Below are positions 6,695-13,397 of a stretch of 19,193 bases of DNA, one piece after another. The notes beneath the pieces were generated by a model. That model saw nothing but the letters and a program-made list of their open reading frames with translations. It searched no databases and was not told the DNA's origin. Source of the stretch: an uncultured Oscillospiraceae bacterium. Lineage in GTDB: Bacteria; Bacillota; Clostridia; Oscillospirales; Oscillospiraceae. Each line of letters opens with the position of its first letter. The stretch's first letter is position 1. A program made the position numbers and the translations under genes. The stretch lies in contig CAAFLF010000034.1 of assembly GCA_900763685.1 (NCBI GenBank), positions 1 through 19,193 of the forward strand, given 5' to 3'.

Positions 6695-6764
6695 TTTGGG
6701 CGATGTCCGCCCTTTGCCCAAAAGCGTCCGCCCGGCGGATAACGGAAAGCGATAGTCGTTATCC
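6695..6764. promoter_or_regulatory. Inverted repeats between the divergent phosphoribosyltransferase and gdhA promoters
   Basis: GGATAACG (6737-6744) and its exact complement CGTTATCC (6757-6764) are 12 bp apart, ending 11 bp before the gdhA -35. Just upstream TTTGGGC (6695-6701) faces GCCCAAA (6716-6722). The position fits an activator or repressor site for gdhA; a hairpin in a leftover transcript is the alternative. Confidence 0.4.
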
Positions 6765-6775
6765 AAAAATTCTTC

Positions 6776-6804
6776 TTGCTATCCTTCTCCGCTTATGTTA
6801 GAGT
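6776..6804 (+). promoter_or_regulatory. Probable promoter of gdhA
   Basis: TTGCTA (6776-6781), a 17-bp spacer, and TAGAGT (6799-6804) with TGT making an extended -10. The matches are moderate. It would give a leader of about 75 nt before the GGAGG ribosome site. Confidence 0.5.
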
Positions 6805-6886
6805 ACAGGTAGTCCAATGGCAGAGTTTTTGGTATATCTGCACAAAAACCGCCGGTCCAGGCGGAATTTAACGGAGGAATTTTGCT

Positions 6887-8239
6887 ATGAATGCCTATCT
6901 TGCCAGCGTCATCGAGCATGTGAAGACCAAGTACGCCAACGAGCCCGAGTTCGTGCAGACGGTGGAGGAAGTCTTCTCCTCTCTGGAGCCCGTCATTGAG
7001 AAGCACCCCGAGTATGAGAAGGCCGATCTTCTCAGCCGCATGGTGGAGCCTGACCGGATGTTCACCTTCCGGGTGGTCTGGCAGGATGACGAGGGCAAGT
7101 ATCACACCAACACCGGCTGGCGCTGCCAGTTCAACGGCGCCATCGGCCCCTACAAGGGCGGCCTGCGCTTCCAGAAGAACGTCTATCCCGGCATCATCAA
7201 GTTCCTGGGCTTCGAGCAGACCTTTAAGAACAGCCTCACGGGCCTGCCCATCGGCGGCGCCAAGGGCGGCAGCGACTTTGACCCCGCCGGCAAGTCCGAC
7301 GCTGAGGTCATGCGCTTCTGCCAGAGCTTCATGACCGCCCTCTACCGCTACATCGGGCCGGACGTGGACGTTCCCGCCGGCGACATGGGCGTGGGCGGCC
7401 GGGAGATCGGCTACCTCTACGGCCAGTACCGGCGCCTCAAGGGCGTGTGGGAGAACGGCGTTCTCACCGGCAAGGGCCTCACCTACGGCGGCTCCCTGAT
7501 CCGTCCCGAGGCCACGGGCTTCGGCGCTGTCTACTATCTGCAGGAAGTCCTCAAGCACGAGAACGATACCATCGAGGGCAAGCGCATCGCCGTCTCCGGC
7601 TACGGCAACGTGGCCTGGGGCATCATGCGCAAGGCCACGGAGCTGGGCGCTAAGGTCACCTACTTCTCCGGCCCCGACGGCTACATCCATGATCCCGACG
7701 GCGTCTGCACCGAGGAGAAGCTGAACTTCATCCTGAAGATGCGGGCCACCGATCCCATGCACTGCAAGCCCTACGCCGACGAGTTCGGCTGCGAGTTCGT
7801 CCCCGGCGCCAAGCACTGGGGTGCGGACGACGTGGACGTGAACATGCCTTCCGCCATGCAGAACGACGTCCACATGGACTCCGCCGAGAAGATCGCCGCC
7901 TCCGGCGCCAAGTACTACATCGAGGTGGCCAACATGCCCACCACCAACGACGCCCTGAACTTCCTCCGCGCCCAGAAGCACCTGATCGTCGCTCCCTCCA
8001 AGGCCGTCAACGCCGGCGGCGTGGGCGTCTCCGCCCTGGAGATGGCCCAGAACAGCGAGCGTCTGGTCTGGACCGCCGAGGAGGTCGACCAGCAGCTCAA
8101 GAAGATGATGGTCAACATCCACAAGGTCTCCGCCGAGGCCGCCGAGGAGTATGGCCTGGGCTACGATCTCGTGGCCGGCGCCAACATCGCGGGCTTCAAG
8201 AAGGTCGCCACCGCCATGATGGAGCAGGGCGTCTTCTAA
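6887..8239 (+). CDS. gdhA: Glutamate dehydrogenase
   Basis: A 450-residue hexameric-type glutamate dehydrogenase that interconverts glutamate and 2-oxoglutarate plus ammonia. The length equals that of the C. symbiosum enzyme, which it follows almost motif by motif as I remember it. The glutamate site shows GPYKGGLRF (Lys90) and the catalytic lysine PIGGAKGGSDFDP (Lys126), with aspartate in VPAGDMGVGGREIG (Asp166). The nucleotide fold has SGYGNVAWG (about 237-245) and FSGPDGYIHD, where the NAD-specific clostridial enzyme also has SGPDGYI, so NAD is the likely cofactor (inference). The start at 6887 follows GGAGG. It stands alone between its own promoter and a strong terminator. Codons are strongly biased to C/G third positions, as in highly expressed genes. 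Confidence 0.97.
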   Translation: MNAYLASVIEHVKTKYANEPEFVQTVEEVFSSLEPVIEKHPEYEKADLLSRMVEPDRMFTFRVVWQDDEGKYHTNTGWRCQFNGAIGPYKGGLRFQKNVYPGIIKFLGFEQTFKNSLTGLPIGGAKGGSDFDPAGKSDAEVMRFCQSFMTALYRYIGPDVDVPAGDMGVGGREIGYLYGQYRRLKGVWENGVLTGKGLTYGGSLIRPEATGFGAVYYLQEVLKHENDTIEGKRIAVSGYGNVAWGIMRKATELGAKVTYFSGPDGYIHDPDGVCTEEKLNFILKMRATDPMHCKPYADEFGCEFVPGAKHWGADDVDVNMPSAMQNDVHMDSAEKIAASGAKYYIEVANMPTTNDALNFLRAQKHLIVAPSKAVNAGGVGVSALEMAQNSERLVWTAEEVDQQLKKMMVNIHKVSAEAAEEYGLGYDLVAGANIAGFKKVATAMMEQGVF

Positions 8240-8257
8240 GAACTACCCTACTGCGAA

Positions 8258-8295
8258 AAGACCGGGACAGGCCCCGCCTGTCCCGGTCTTTCTTT
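8258..8295 (+). terminator. Terminator of gdhA
   Basis: A 14-bp perfect stem, AAGACCGGGACAGG (8258-8271) with its complement (8277-8290), loop CCCCG, followed by TCTTTG. It lies 18 bp after the gdhA stop. Confidence 0.9.
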
Positions 8296-8301
8296 GCCCG
8301 C

Positions 8302-8330
8302 TTGCGGCGGCGGGGGAACTGTGCTATACT
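8302..8330 (+). promoter_or_regulatory. Promoter of the small protein-yfcE pair
   Basis: TTGCGG (8302-8307), 17 bp, TATACT (8325-8330) with TGC extended -10 and GGGAA six bases upstream of the -10. It sits directly after the gdhA terminator. Confidence 0.65.
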
Positions 8331-8376
8331 GGGGAAAAATCCCCCATGCCGCGCGCCGCGGCGGAAAGGCGGGCCT

Positions 8377-8667
8377 ATGCTCCAGCGATTCTCCGTCATC
8401 ATCCCCACCTGGCTCAACCGGGCCACCTACTATACCGGCTCCGTGGGTCCCCTGGGCCGGGACTTCCGCTACCGCTTCCAGCAGGACAATGAGAACAACA
8501 CCATCAAGGCCTCCGTCTACTCCCGGATCTGCTATGAGAAAGCCTCGGACGTCCGGGAGGAGACCTTCCCCTGGGACGAGGAGGGCATCGCCCGGATGCG
8601 CCAGTGGCTCCAGGAGAACTACGAGGCCTTCTGCCGGAGGGAAGGCATCCCGGAGGCGGCGGAATGA
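8377..8667 (+). CDS. Small uncharacterised protein coupled to yfcE
   Basis: A 96-residue soluble protein that I do not recognise as a named family. It begins MLQRFSVIIPTWLNRATYYTG, continues with VGPLGRDFRYRFQQDNENNTIKASVYSRICYEKA, and ends in an acidic helical segment (FPWDEEGIARMRQWLQENYEAF). There is no signal peptide, membrane helix or metal motif. The start at 8377 was chosen for GGAAAGG about 10 nt upstream; an earlier ATG at 8302 would place the start inside the promoter. Its TGA stop overlaps the ATG of the phosphodiesterase gene (ATGA), so both are probably translated together. Clean codon usage and tight coupling make it a real gene. Confidence 0.8.
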   Translation: MLQRFSVIIPTWLNRATYYTGSVGPLGRDFRYRFQQDNENNTIKASVYSRICYEKASDVREETFPWDEEGIARMRQWLQENYEAFCRREGIPEAAE

Positions 8668-9137
8668 GGATCTTAGTGCTCTCTGATTCCCACGGCCGCC
8701 TCAGCCCCATGGAGGCCGCCGTGGAGGCCGTCCGCCCCCAGCGGATCTTCCACCTGGGGGACGGATGGGACGACGCCCGGGACCTCCACCGCCATTACCC
8801 GGACATCCCCCTCCACCAGGTCCGGGGCAACTGCGACTACCGACCCGGCGAGCCGGAGGAGGAGACCCTGGTCCTGGAGGGGCTGCGGCTCTACCTCTGC
8901 CACGGCCACCGCCTGGGGGTGAAGACCTCCCTCCTGCAGGCGGGCTATCTCGCTGAGGAGCGGGGGCTGGACTGCTTCCTCTTCGGCCACACCCACCAGC
9001 CCTTCCACGACCGGCGGGGCAAGTGTACCTTCCTGAATCCCGGCAGCGTCAACTTCGGCGGCAGCTTCGCCGTGCTGGACATCGCGGACGGCCGTCTCTC
9101 CGCCCGGCTCTACCGCCTGGGCGACCCCATCGAGTGA
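8664..9137 (+). CDS. YfcE/MJ0936-family metallophosphoesterase
   Basis: A 157-residue calcineurin-like phosphodiesterase, the usual family size. All metal-binding motifs are present: DSHG (D8, H10), HLGDGWDD (D33), RGNCD (N56), CHGHRLG (H80), and GHTHQP (H109, H111). Such enzymes bind two metals such as manganese and cleave phosphodiesters in vitro; the cellular substrate is rarely known. The start at 8664 overlaps the previous stop; the frame is open 20 codons further but without a family match. A terminator begins at the stop codon. Confidence 0.95.
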   Translation: MRILVLSDSHGRLSPMEAAVEAVRPQRIFHLGDGWDDARDLHRHYPDIPLHQVRGNCDYRPGEPEEETLVLEGLRLYLCHGHRLGVKTSLLQAGYLAEERGLDCFLFGHTHQPFHDRRGKCTFLNPGSVNFGGSFAVLDIADGRLSARLYRLGDPIE

Positions 9138-9166
9138 AAAAGCAGAGCGCCCGCTCTGCTTTTTTT
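9137..9166. terminator. Terminator after the phosphodiesterase gene
   Basis: AGCAGAGC (9141-9148) pairs with GCTCTGCT (9153-9160), extended by an A-run before and seven Ts after. It works well on plus and could work in both directions. Confidence 0.9.
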
Positions 9167-9282
9167 CGTAAATTTTCCCCCCTCCCTCCGCGACGCCGCC
9201 GGGGGAAACATCGCTATCCTGGGTGAAGGGCCTCACGGCCCAAGAAAACCCGCAGCCCATCCCGGGCGGAAAGGAGGCTCCC

Positions 9283-9846
9283 ATGGAGGACGACGCCATC
9301 GTGACCCTCTACTGGCAGCGAGACGAGGAGGCCCTGCGGGCGTCCGAGGAGAAATACGGCCCCCGGCTCCGGGGGCTTGCCCAGCGCATCCTGGCGGACG
9401 CCCACGACGCCGAGGAGTGCGAGAACGACACCTACCTCGCCGCCTGGAATTCCATCCCGCCCCACGAGCCCCGGAGCTACCTCTTCGCCTTTCTGGCCCG
9501 CATCACCCGGCACCTGTCCCTGGACCGCTGCCGGAGCCGGGACCGGGAGAAGCGGGGCGGCGGCCGGGTGGACGCCCTGACGGAGGAGCTCCTTCAGTGT
9601 CTCCCCGGCGGGGAGCGCCCGGAGGAGGCTCTGGACCTCCAGGCCCTGGGGGAGCGAATCTCCGCCTTCCTCCAGGCGCAGCCGGAGGAGAAGCGGAACC
9701 TCTTCCTCCGCCGCTACTGGTACTGCGACACCATCTCGGACATCGCCCGGCGCTACGGCCTCAGCGAGAGCAAGGTGAAAAGCAGCCTCTCCCGCAGCCG
9801 CCAGGCCCTGGGGGAGCAGCTTCGGAAGGAGGGCTACGACGTATGA
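9283..9846 (+). CDS. ECF-type RNA polymerase sigma factor
   Basis: A 187-residue sigma-70-family protein with only regions 2 and 4, so it is of the extracytoplasmic-function type. Region 2 spans about residues 16-85 (EEKYGPRLRGLAQRILADAHDAEECENDTYLAAW and then ITRHLSLDRCRSRDREKR). Region 4 is near the C-terminus (LRRYWYCDTISDIARRYGLSESKVKSSLSRSRQAL). The start at 9283 follows AAGGAGG by five bases; an ATG at 9223 lies in upstream non-coding DNA. ATGA overlaps the next gene, a membrane-anchored protein, the arrangement typical of sigma/anti-sigma pairs. Its promoter is unclear: TATCCT at 9215-9220 preceded by GGGAA is a weak candidate. No close ECF consensus is visible for autoregulation. Confidence 0.93.
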   Translation: MEDDAIVTLYWQRDEEALRASEEKYGPRLRGLAQRILADAHDAEECENDTYLAAWNSIPPHEPRSYLFAFLARITRHLSLDRCRSRDREKRGGGRVDALTEELLQCLPGGERPEEALDLQALGERISAFLQAQPEEKRNLFLRRYWYCDTISDIARRYGLSESKVKSSLSRSRQALGEQLRKEGYDV

Positions 9847-11006
9847 GAGCGGAAGACATTCTGAACGCCCTGGACCACGTGGACCCCGCCCTGGTGGAGT
9901 CCGCCGGCCGAATGCCCCGGCTCTGGCCAAGGCGGCTCCGCCGCCTCGCCGCAGCGGCCGCCTGCTTCGCCTTGATTCTGGGGCTGGGCGTCCAAACCCT
10001 GCTGCGCTTTGACTACTTCCGCTCCGGCTGCAGCGCCTGGCCGGGGAGCGTCGTGGACGGGACCTACTACTTCCGGGTCGCCCATAGCGGCCTCTGGCGC
10101 TGGTCGGAGGAGACCGGCACGGAGAAGATCCTCAGCACCTACTGGTACGACGGCGCCATCGTCAACGACTACGGCGTCTACTTCAACCGGGGCCGGACCC
10201 TCTACGTCCTCCCCCACGCAACCGGGAAAACGGAAAAGCTCTACACCGCCTCCCGGGCAAAATGCACCCACATCGGCTTTTCCCTGCTGGCGGACGGCCA
10301 GGTGGACCTGATGGTCTACGACAAGGACCGTCAGATGGGCTCGGAGTACCTGCTGGACGGCGCCACCGGGGCGGTCCGGGAGACCATCCAGGAAGAGGTC
10401 CCTTACAGCGACTTCCTGGGGAATTCCTACACCCGCTCCGTCTTCCAGCTGGGGGAGCATGTCTTCCGCCTGGAGGATCAGGCCGATGACCGGGCCTACC
10501 GCCTGACGGTGGACGGCGAGACCGTCCCCCTACCGGATGTCCTCTGGCTCGACCTCTACGGCGGGACCCTAGGGGAGACCGGGGATTACGCCCTCCTCTA
10601 CGCCCGGACGGCGGACGCCGCCGAGGGGGAGGATGACCGCCAGCTTCTCCTCTCCTCCGACGGCACGGTCCATTTCCTCCCCTACGGGGAGCACTTCCTC
10701 ACCGGGGCCCGGGGCTACCTCTACTCCGTGGACTACACCCTCGTCCCGGCGGACACCGAGGACCCCTGGGACGAGCCGGACCGGGTCCCCAGCGGCATCC
10801 GCTGCTATGAGATCGCCAGCGGCGAGAGCTGGCTCCTCACCGCCGACGCGGAGCTGGAGCTCTACGAGTTCGTGACGGACGGCGACCTCTTCTTCACCTG
10901 CGTCCCCTGGGGGGAGGAGCAGGTTGCCTGGCGGCTCCGGTACGACGGTGCGGGCCGTCCTGTGGGGCTCACCCAGCTCTCCCCCAACGTGGCCCCGGAG
11001 CACTGA
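9843..11006 (+). CDS. Membrane-anchored protein paired with the ECF sigma factor (putative anti-sigma)
   Basis: A 387-residue protein with a short cytoplasmic head (MRAEDILNALDHVDPALVESAGR), one transmembrane helix (about residues 34-54, LAAAAACFALILGLGVQTLL) and a large outer domain. That domain has repeated short-strand blocks (GTYYFRVAHSGLWRWSEETG, YDGAIVNDYGVYFNRGRTLYVL and others), resembling a beta-propeller or DUF5050-like fold. The head resembles, from memory, the 'LLdAignIDDeLIeeA' start seen in other Clostridial proteins next to ECF sigma genes. There is no zinc anti-sigma HxxxCxxC motif. Gene overlap and topology argue for control of the upstream sigma factor, with the outer domain as sensor. 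This is inference only. Confidence 0.75.
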   Translation: MRAEDILNALDHVDPALVESAGRMPRLWPRRLRRLAAAAACFALILGLGVQTLLRFDYFRSGCSAWPGSVVDGTYYFRVAHSGLWRWSEETGTEKILSTYWYDGAIVNDYGVYFNRGRTLYVLPHATGKTEKLYTASRAKCTHIGFSLLADGQVDLMVYDKDRQMGSEYLLDGATGAVRETIQEEVPYSDFLGNSYTRSVFQLGEHVFRLEDQADDRAYRLTVDGETVPLPDVLWLDLYGGTLGETGDYALLYARTADAAEGEDDRQLLLSSDGTVHFLPYGEHFLTGARGYLYSVDYTLVPADTEDPWDEPDRVPSGIRCYEIASGESWLLTADAELELYEFVTDGDLFFTCVPWGEEQVAWRLRYDGAGRPVGLTQLSPNVAPEH

Positions 11007-11007
11007 G

Positions 11008-11045
11008 AGAACCGGCGCGTCCCAAGGACGCGCCGGTTCTTTTTT
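11008..11045 (+). terminator. Terminator of the ECF sigma operon
   Basis: A 15-bp stem, starting GAACCGGCGCGTCC (11009-11022) with its complement at 11026-11039, loop CAA, then T6. It begins directly at the stop codon. Confidence 0.93.
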
Positions 11046-11087
11046 CTTCCCTCCCCCGCATAGACTGCCGGGAAAGGAGGGCTGCCG

Positions 11088-12362
11088 ATGCTCATTCATG
11101 TGGTCCGCCCCGGCGAGACGGTCTACGGCATCGCCCGGAACTACGGCGTGGACCCCCGCCGCCTGATGGCGGACAACGGCGTCCCGGCGGACGGGGCCCT
11201 GGCCGTGGGACAGACCCTGGTGCTGCGCTTCCCCAATGTGGTCCATGCCGTCCGGCCCGGCGAGACCCTCAGTGCCATCGCCCGGAACTACGGCGTCAGC
11301 CTCCGCTCGCTCTGGCGGAACAACTTGGAGCTTCTGGGGGGCAGTCTGCTGGCCCCGGGGCAGGTGCTGGTCATCACCTATCACGAGGAAAAGCTGGGCA
11401 CCGCCCTGGCCAACGGCTATGCCTATCCCTTCCTCTCCCCGGCCCTCCTGGCGGAGACCGCCCCCTTCCTCACTTACCTGACGCCCTTCACCTACGGCAT
11501 CAGCCGGGACTTGGGCCTCCTCCCCCTCCGGGACGGGGAGCTTCTGGCGGGGGCACGGGCCCACGGCACCGGGGCCGTGATGCACCTCTCCACCTATACG
11601 GAGGAGGAGCAGTTCGATGTAGGGCGGGCGGAGCGCCTCCTGACGGATCCCGCCGCCCAGGCCCGGCTCCTGGAGGAGATCCAGCGGACCATGGCGGAGA
11701 AGGGCTTCTCCGGCCTGGATGTGGACTTTGAGTACCTCCCTGGCGCCCTGGCGGAGGCCTACGCCGCCTTCCTGGGCCGGCTCCGGCAGGCCCTACGGAC
11801 CCAGGGGCACTTCCTCTGGGCGGCCCTGGCCCCCAAGACCCGTGCGGACCAGCCCGGCACCCTCTACGAGGGCCATGACTACGCCCGGGTAGGGGCCGCC
11901 ACCGACGCGGTGCTGCTGATGACGTATGAATGGGGATATACCTACGGCCCGCCCATGGCCGTGGCGCCGCTGCCCAACGTCCGGGCGGTACTGGACTACG
12001 CCGTGACGGAGATCCCGGCGGAGAAGATCCTGCTGGGCGTCCCCAACTACGGCTACGACTGGCCCCTGCCCTACCGTCAGGGCGAGACCCGGGCGGAATC
12101 TCTCTCCAACGAGGAGGCCGTCCGCCGGGCCATCCGCTACGGGGCGGAGATCCAGTTCGACGAGAGCGCCCAGGCCCCCTGGTACCGCTACACCGCCCCG
12201 GACGGCACCGGCCATGAAGTCTGGTTTGAGGACGCCCGGGCCCAGGCGGCGAAGCTCCGCCTGGTGGCGGAGTACGGCTTCCTCGGCATGGGGTACTGGA
12301 ACATCATGCGGCCCGCGCCGCAGACCTGGCTGGTGCTTTCGTCGCTTTACGACGTGGATTAG
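11088..12362 (+). CDS. LysM-GH18 spore peptidoglycan hydrolase (YaaH/SleL type)
   Basis: A 424-residue protein, the size of Bacillus YaaH (SleL), which cuts cortex fragments as an N-acetylglucosaminidase during germination. Two LysM repeats come first (about residues 2-47 and 52-97), each with VRPGET and IARNYGV. A GH18 barrel follows, whose catalytic motif GFSGLDVDFEYLP holds D211, D213 and E215, with later conserved LLMTYEWGYTYGPP and NYGYDWPLPY. There is no signal peptide, as expected for a protein made in the mother cell and placed on the spore. The start at 11088 has AAAGGAGG. No sporulation promoter could be confirmed in the 42-bp gap. A repeat module begins five bases after the stop. 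Its presence implies a spore former. Confidence 0.93.
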   Translation: MLIHVVRPGETVYGIARNYGVDPRRLMADNGVPADGALAVGQTLVLRFPNVVHAVRPGETLSAIARNYGVSLRSLWRNNLELLGGSLLAPGQVLVITYHEEKLGTALANGYAYPFLSPALLAETAPFLTYLTPFTYGISRDLGLLPLRDGELLAGARAHGTGAVMHLSTYTEEEQFDVGRAERLLTDPAAQARLLEEIQRTMAEKGFSGLDVDFEYLPGALAEAYAAFLGRLRQALRTQGHFLWAALAPKTRADQPGTLYEGHDYARVGAATDAVLLMTYEWGYTYGPPMAVAPLPNVRAVLDYAVTEIPAEKILLGVPNYGYDWPLPYRQGETRAESLSNEEAVRRAIRYGAEIQFDESAQAPWYRYTAPDGTGHEVWFEDARAQAAKLRLVAEYGFLGMGYWNIMRPAPQTWLVLSSLYDVD

Positions 12363-12366
12363 GGCT

Positions 12367-12502
12367 CGGTTGACCAACCGGGGGGACAGGCGAAGGCCTG
12401 TGGCTTTCCACCCCCACTTACCTCCGGCTAAGAGCCGCCGCAAAGCGGCGGTTGCCTCCGGCACACGCCTGCGGGCGTAGTCTTTTTGCAAGCGGCAAAA
12501 AG
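12367..12502. repeat. Multi-hairpin repeat element, copy 1
   Basis: The first part is CGGTTGACCAACCGGGGG (12367-12384), a hairpin ACAGGC-GAAG-GCCTGT, and CTTTCCACCCCCA (12404-12416). It recurs in the same orientation at 19055-19104. The second part, 12419-12488, is matched in inverted orientation by 19193-19124, with 67 of 70 bases the same by eye. It contains GCCGCCGC/GCGGCGG and ACGCC/GGCGT hairpins. The third is the hairpin CTTTTTGC-AAGCG-GCAAAAAG (12482-12502). Between copies, changes fall in loops or keep the pairing. The element starts at the end of the spore hydrolase gene, so it may also end that transcript, although there is no T-run. Confidence 0.85.
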
Positions 12503-12880
12503 AAAGTGACGGTGGAGCCGTCGAAAGAAAAAACGCCAGTCATTGTGGGACCCGGGCGCAAGCGCCCTCTCCCACAACGGGATGCGGCTCTAAACTGTCC
12601 TGCCCCCAAACCCTTCGGCCCCTGCGGGAGCACGGGCGGGGCCTGGCTGAGTCTTCCGGGCCGTGTGCCCCGTGCTGAACTCTGAGGTCATCGGGCAAAA
12701 CCCTGCATTTGACCAGCGGCTCTTTCCGCGCTTTCCGCTTCGCTAAGCGCTGCCTTGGCAGTTGCGGAGGACTATTCCCCTTTTTGATGGTCCCTGCGTC
12801 GATTCTTACCCGTCCCTCGCCCCCGCTGGCGCAAACGCTTCGCTGCGCGCCGCTGGCTTGGGTGGTTGATTTGGCTTTCC
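12503..12880. repeat. Hairpin-rich non-coding stretch, probable repeat mosaic
   Basis: No gene with a ribosome site or family match was found on either strand. The stretch holds GACGG/CCGTC near 12509, then a nested hairpin in which TTGTGGGA (12543-12550) pairs with TCCCACAA (12570-12577) around GGGCGC/GCGCCC. AGCACGGG (12629-12636) faces CCCGTGCT further on. CTGCC/GGCAG and GGCGC/GCGCC pairs follow. It lies between two modules that recur elsewhere, so it is probably repeat-derived, but no second copy of this stretch is in the window. Confidence 0.45.
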
Positions 12881-12958
12881 GTAGGGGCCGACGACTTGAC
12901 CGACGCCCCAAATTTCGGTACGAAATTTGGTCGGCGGAGGCCATGCCCTAGGTACGGC
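12881..12958. repeat. Palindromic repeat module, copy 1
   Basis: The stretch starting GTAGGG and ending CCCTAGGTACGGCG matches 18966-19043 in direct orientation with only a few substitutions. Its core is CCAAATTTCG (12908-12917), spacer GTA, CGAAATTTGG (12921-12930). This 10-bp AT-rich inverted repeat stands out in GC-rich surroundings. In copy 2 only the middle spacer base of the palindrome differs (GCA). Confidence 0.88.
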
Positions 12959-12970
12959 GGCCCGCTCCCC

Positions 12971-13017
12971 CGTCCCTCGTCTAACGTCCTTCGTCTCCCG
13001 TCCTCCGTCCCTCGTCT
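12971..13017. repeat. Short degenerate tandem repeat
   Basis: CGTCCYTCGTCT occurs three times, at 12971-12982, 12985-12996 and 13006-13017, with a partial unit at 12999-13005. It follows the palindromic module and precedes a non-coding gap of about 60 bp up to 13079 in which I see nothing further. Confidence 0.7.
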
Positions 13018-13079
13018 GTCATTCCGAGACACGGAGCAGTGCGCCCGGGGTGCAGCCAGCGCCGTCCCAACTCCGCGTC

Positions 13080-13385
13080 CTACGGCGCCTCTTTCTCCTC
13101 CTCCGGTGCCGTGAGTTCCAGGAGCAGGAGGTTCCCAATCAGCGTCCCTGCCGCCAGGAGGCAGCCCAGCGTCCGCATCGCGCCGATGGTGTCCATCAGG
13201 CCGCCGACATCCCCTGCCGCCAAGGTCCTTGCCGCGGCGGAAAGCTCCCCCAGGAGAGCGGCGCAGCAGGCCGCCCAGCTCCCCAGGGAAAAGCGCCGCG
13301 GACGGCGCAGCCGCCCTTTCTCCCAGCGCCGCAGGGCAAAAAACGGAAGTCCCAGGGCCAGCAGCCCCATCATCAGTGAAAACAT
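13080..13385 (-). CDS. Small hydrophobic membrane protein, last gene of the operon
   Basis: A 101-residue protein with about three hydrophobic segments: FSLMMGLLALGLPFFALRRW at the start, SLGSWAACCAALLGELSAAA in the middle, and MRTLGCLLAAGTLIGNLLLL near the end. A charged EEEKEAP tail follows. I do not recognise a family. GAGGAGG lies seven bases before the ATG. It is 12 bp behind the anchored-protein gene, so it belongs to the DUF2975/DUF4153-type operon. No terminator with a T-run is visible after it; the repeat-rich region follows. Confidence 0.7.
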   Translation of the reverse strand: MFSLMMGLLALGLPFFALRRWEKGRLRRPRRFSLGSWAACCAALLGELSAAARTLAAGDVGGLMDTIGAMRTLGCLLAAGTLIGNLLLLELTAPEEEKEAP

Positions 13386-13397
13386 CTCATTTCCTCC

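Noticed and set aside
6779..8122. A 447-codon open frame antisense to gdhA
   Set aside because: It is a shadow of strong GC-third-position codon bias. The translation is Val/Leu/Gly/His-rich low-complexity sequence, while the sense strand is an unmistakable glutamate dehydrogenase.
12367..12502. A possible CRISPR array because of repeated short motifs
   Set aside because: There are no regularly spaced identical direct repeats with unique spacers and no cas genes. The motifs are hairpins.
12503..12880. A possible degraded group II intron or large riboswitch
   Set aside because: I could not find a domain V-like sequence, a GUGYG start or any known aptamer core. Only simple hairpins are visible.
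12540..13032. Several overlapping 70-135-codon frames in the repeat mosaic
   Set aside because: None has a convincing ribosome site, they overlap on both strands, and part of their sequence is the palindromic module repeated at the window end.
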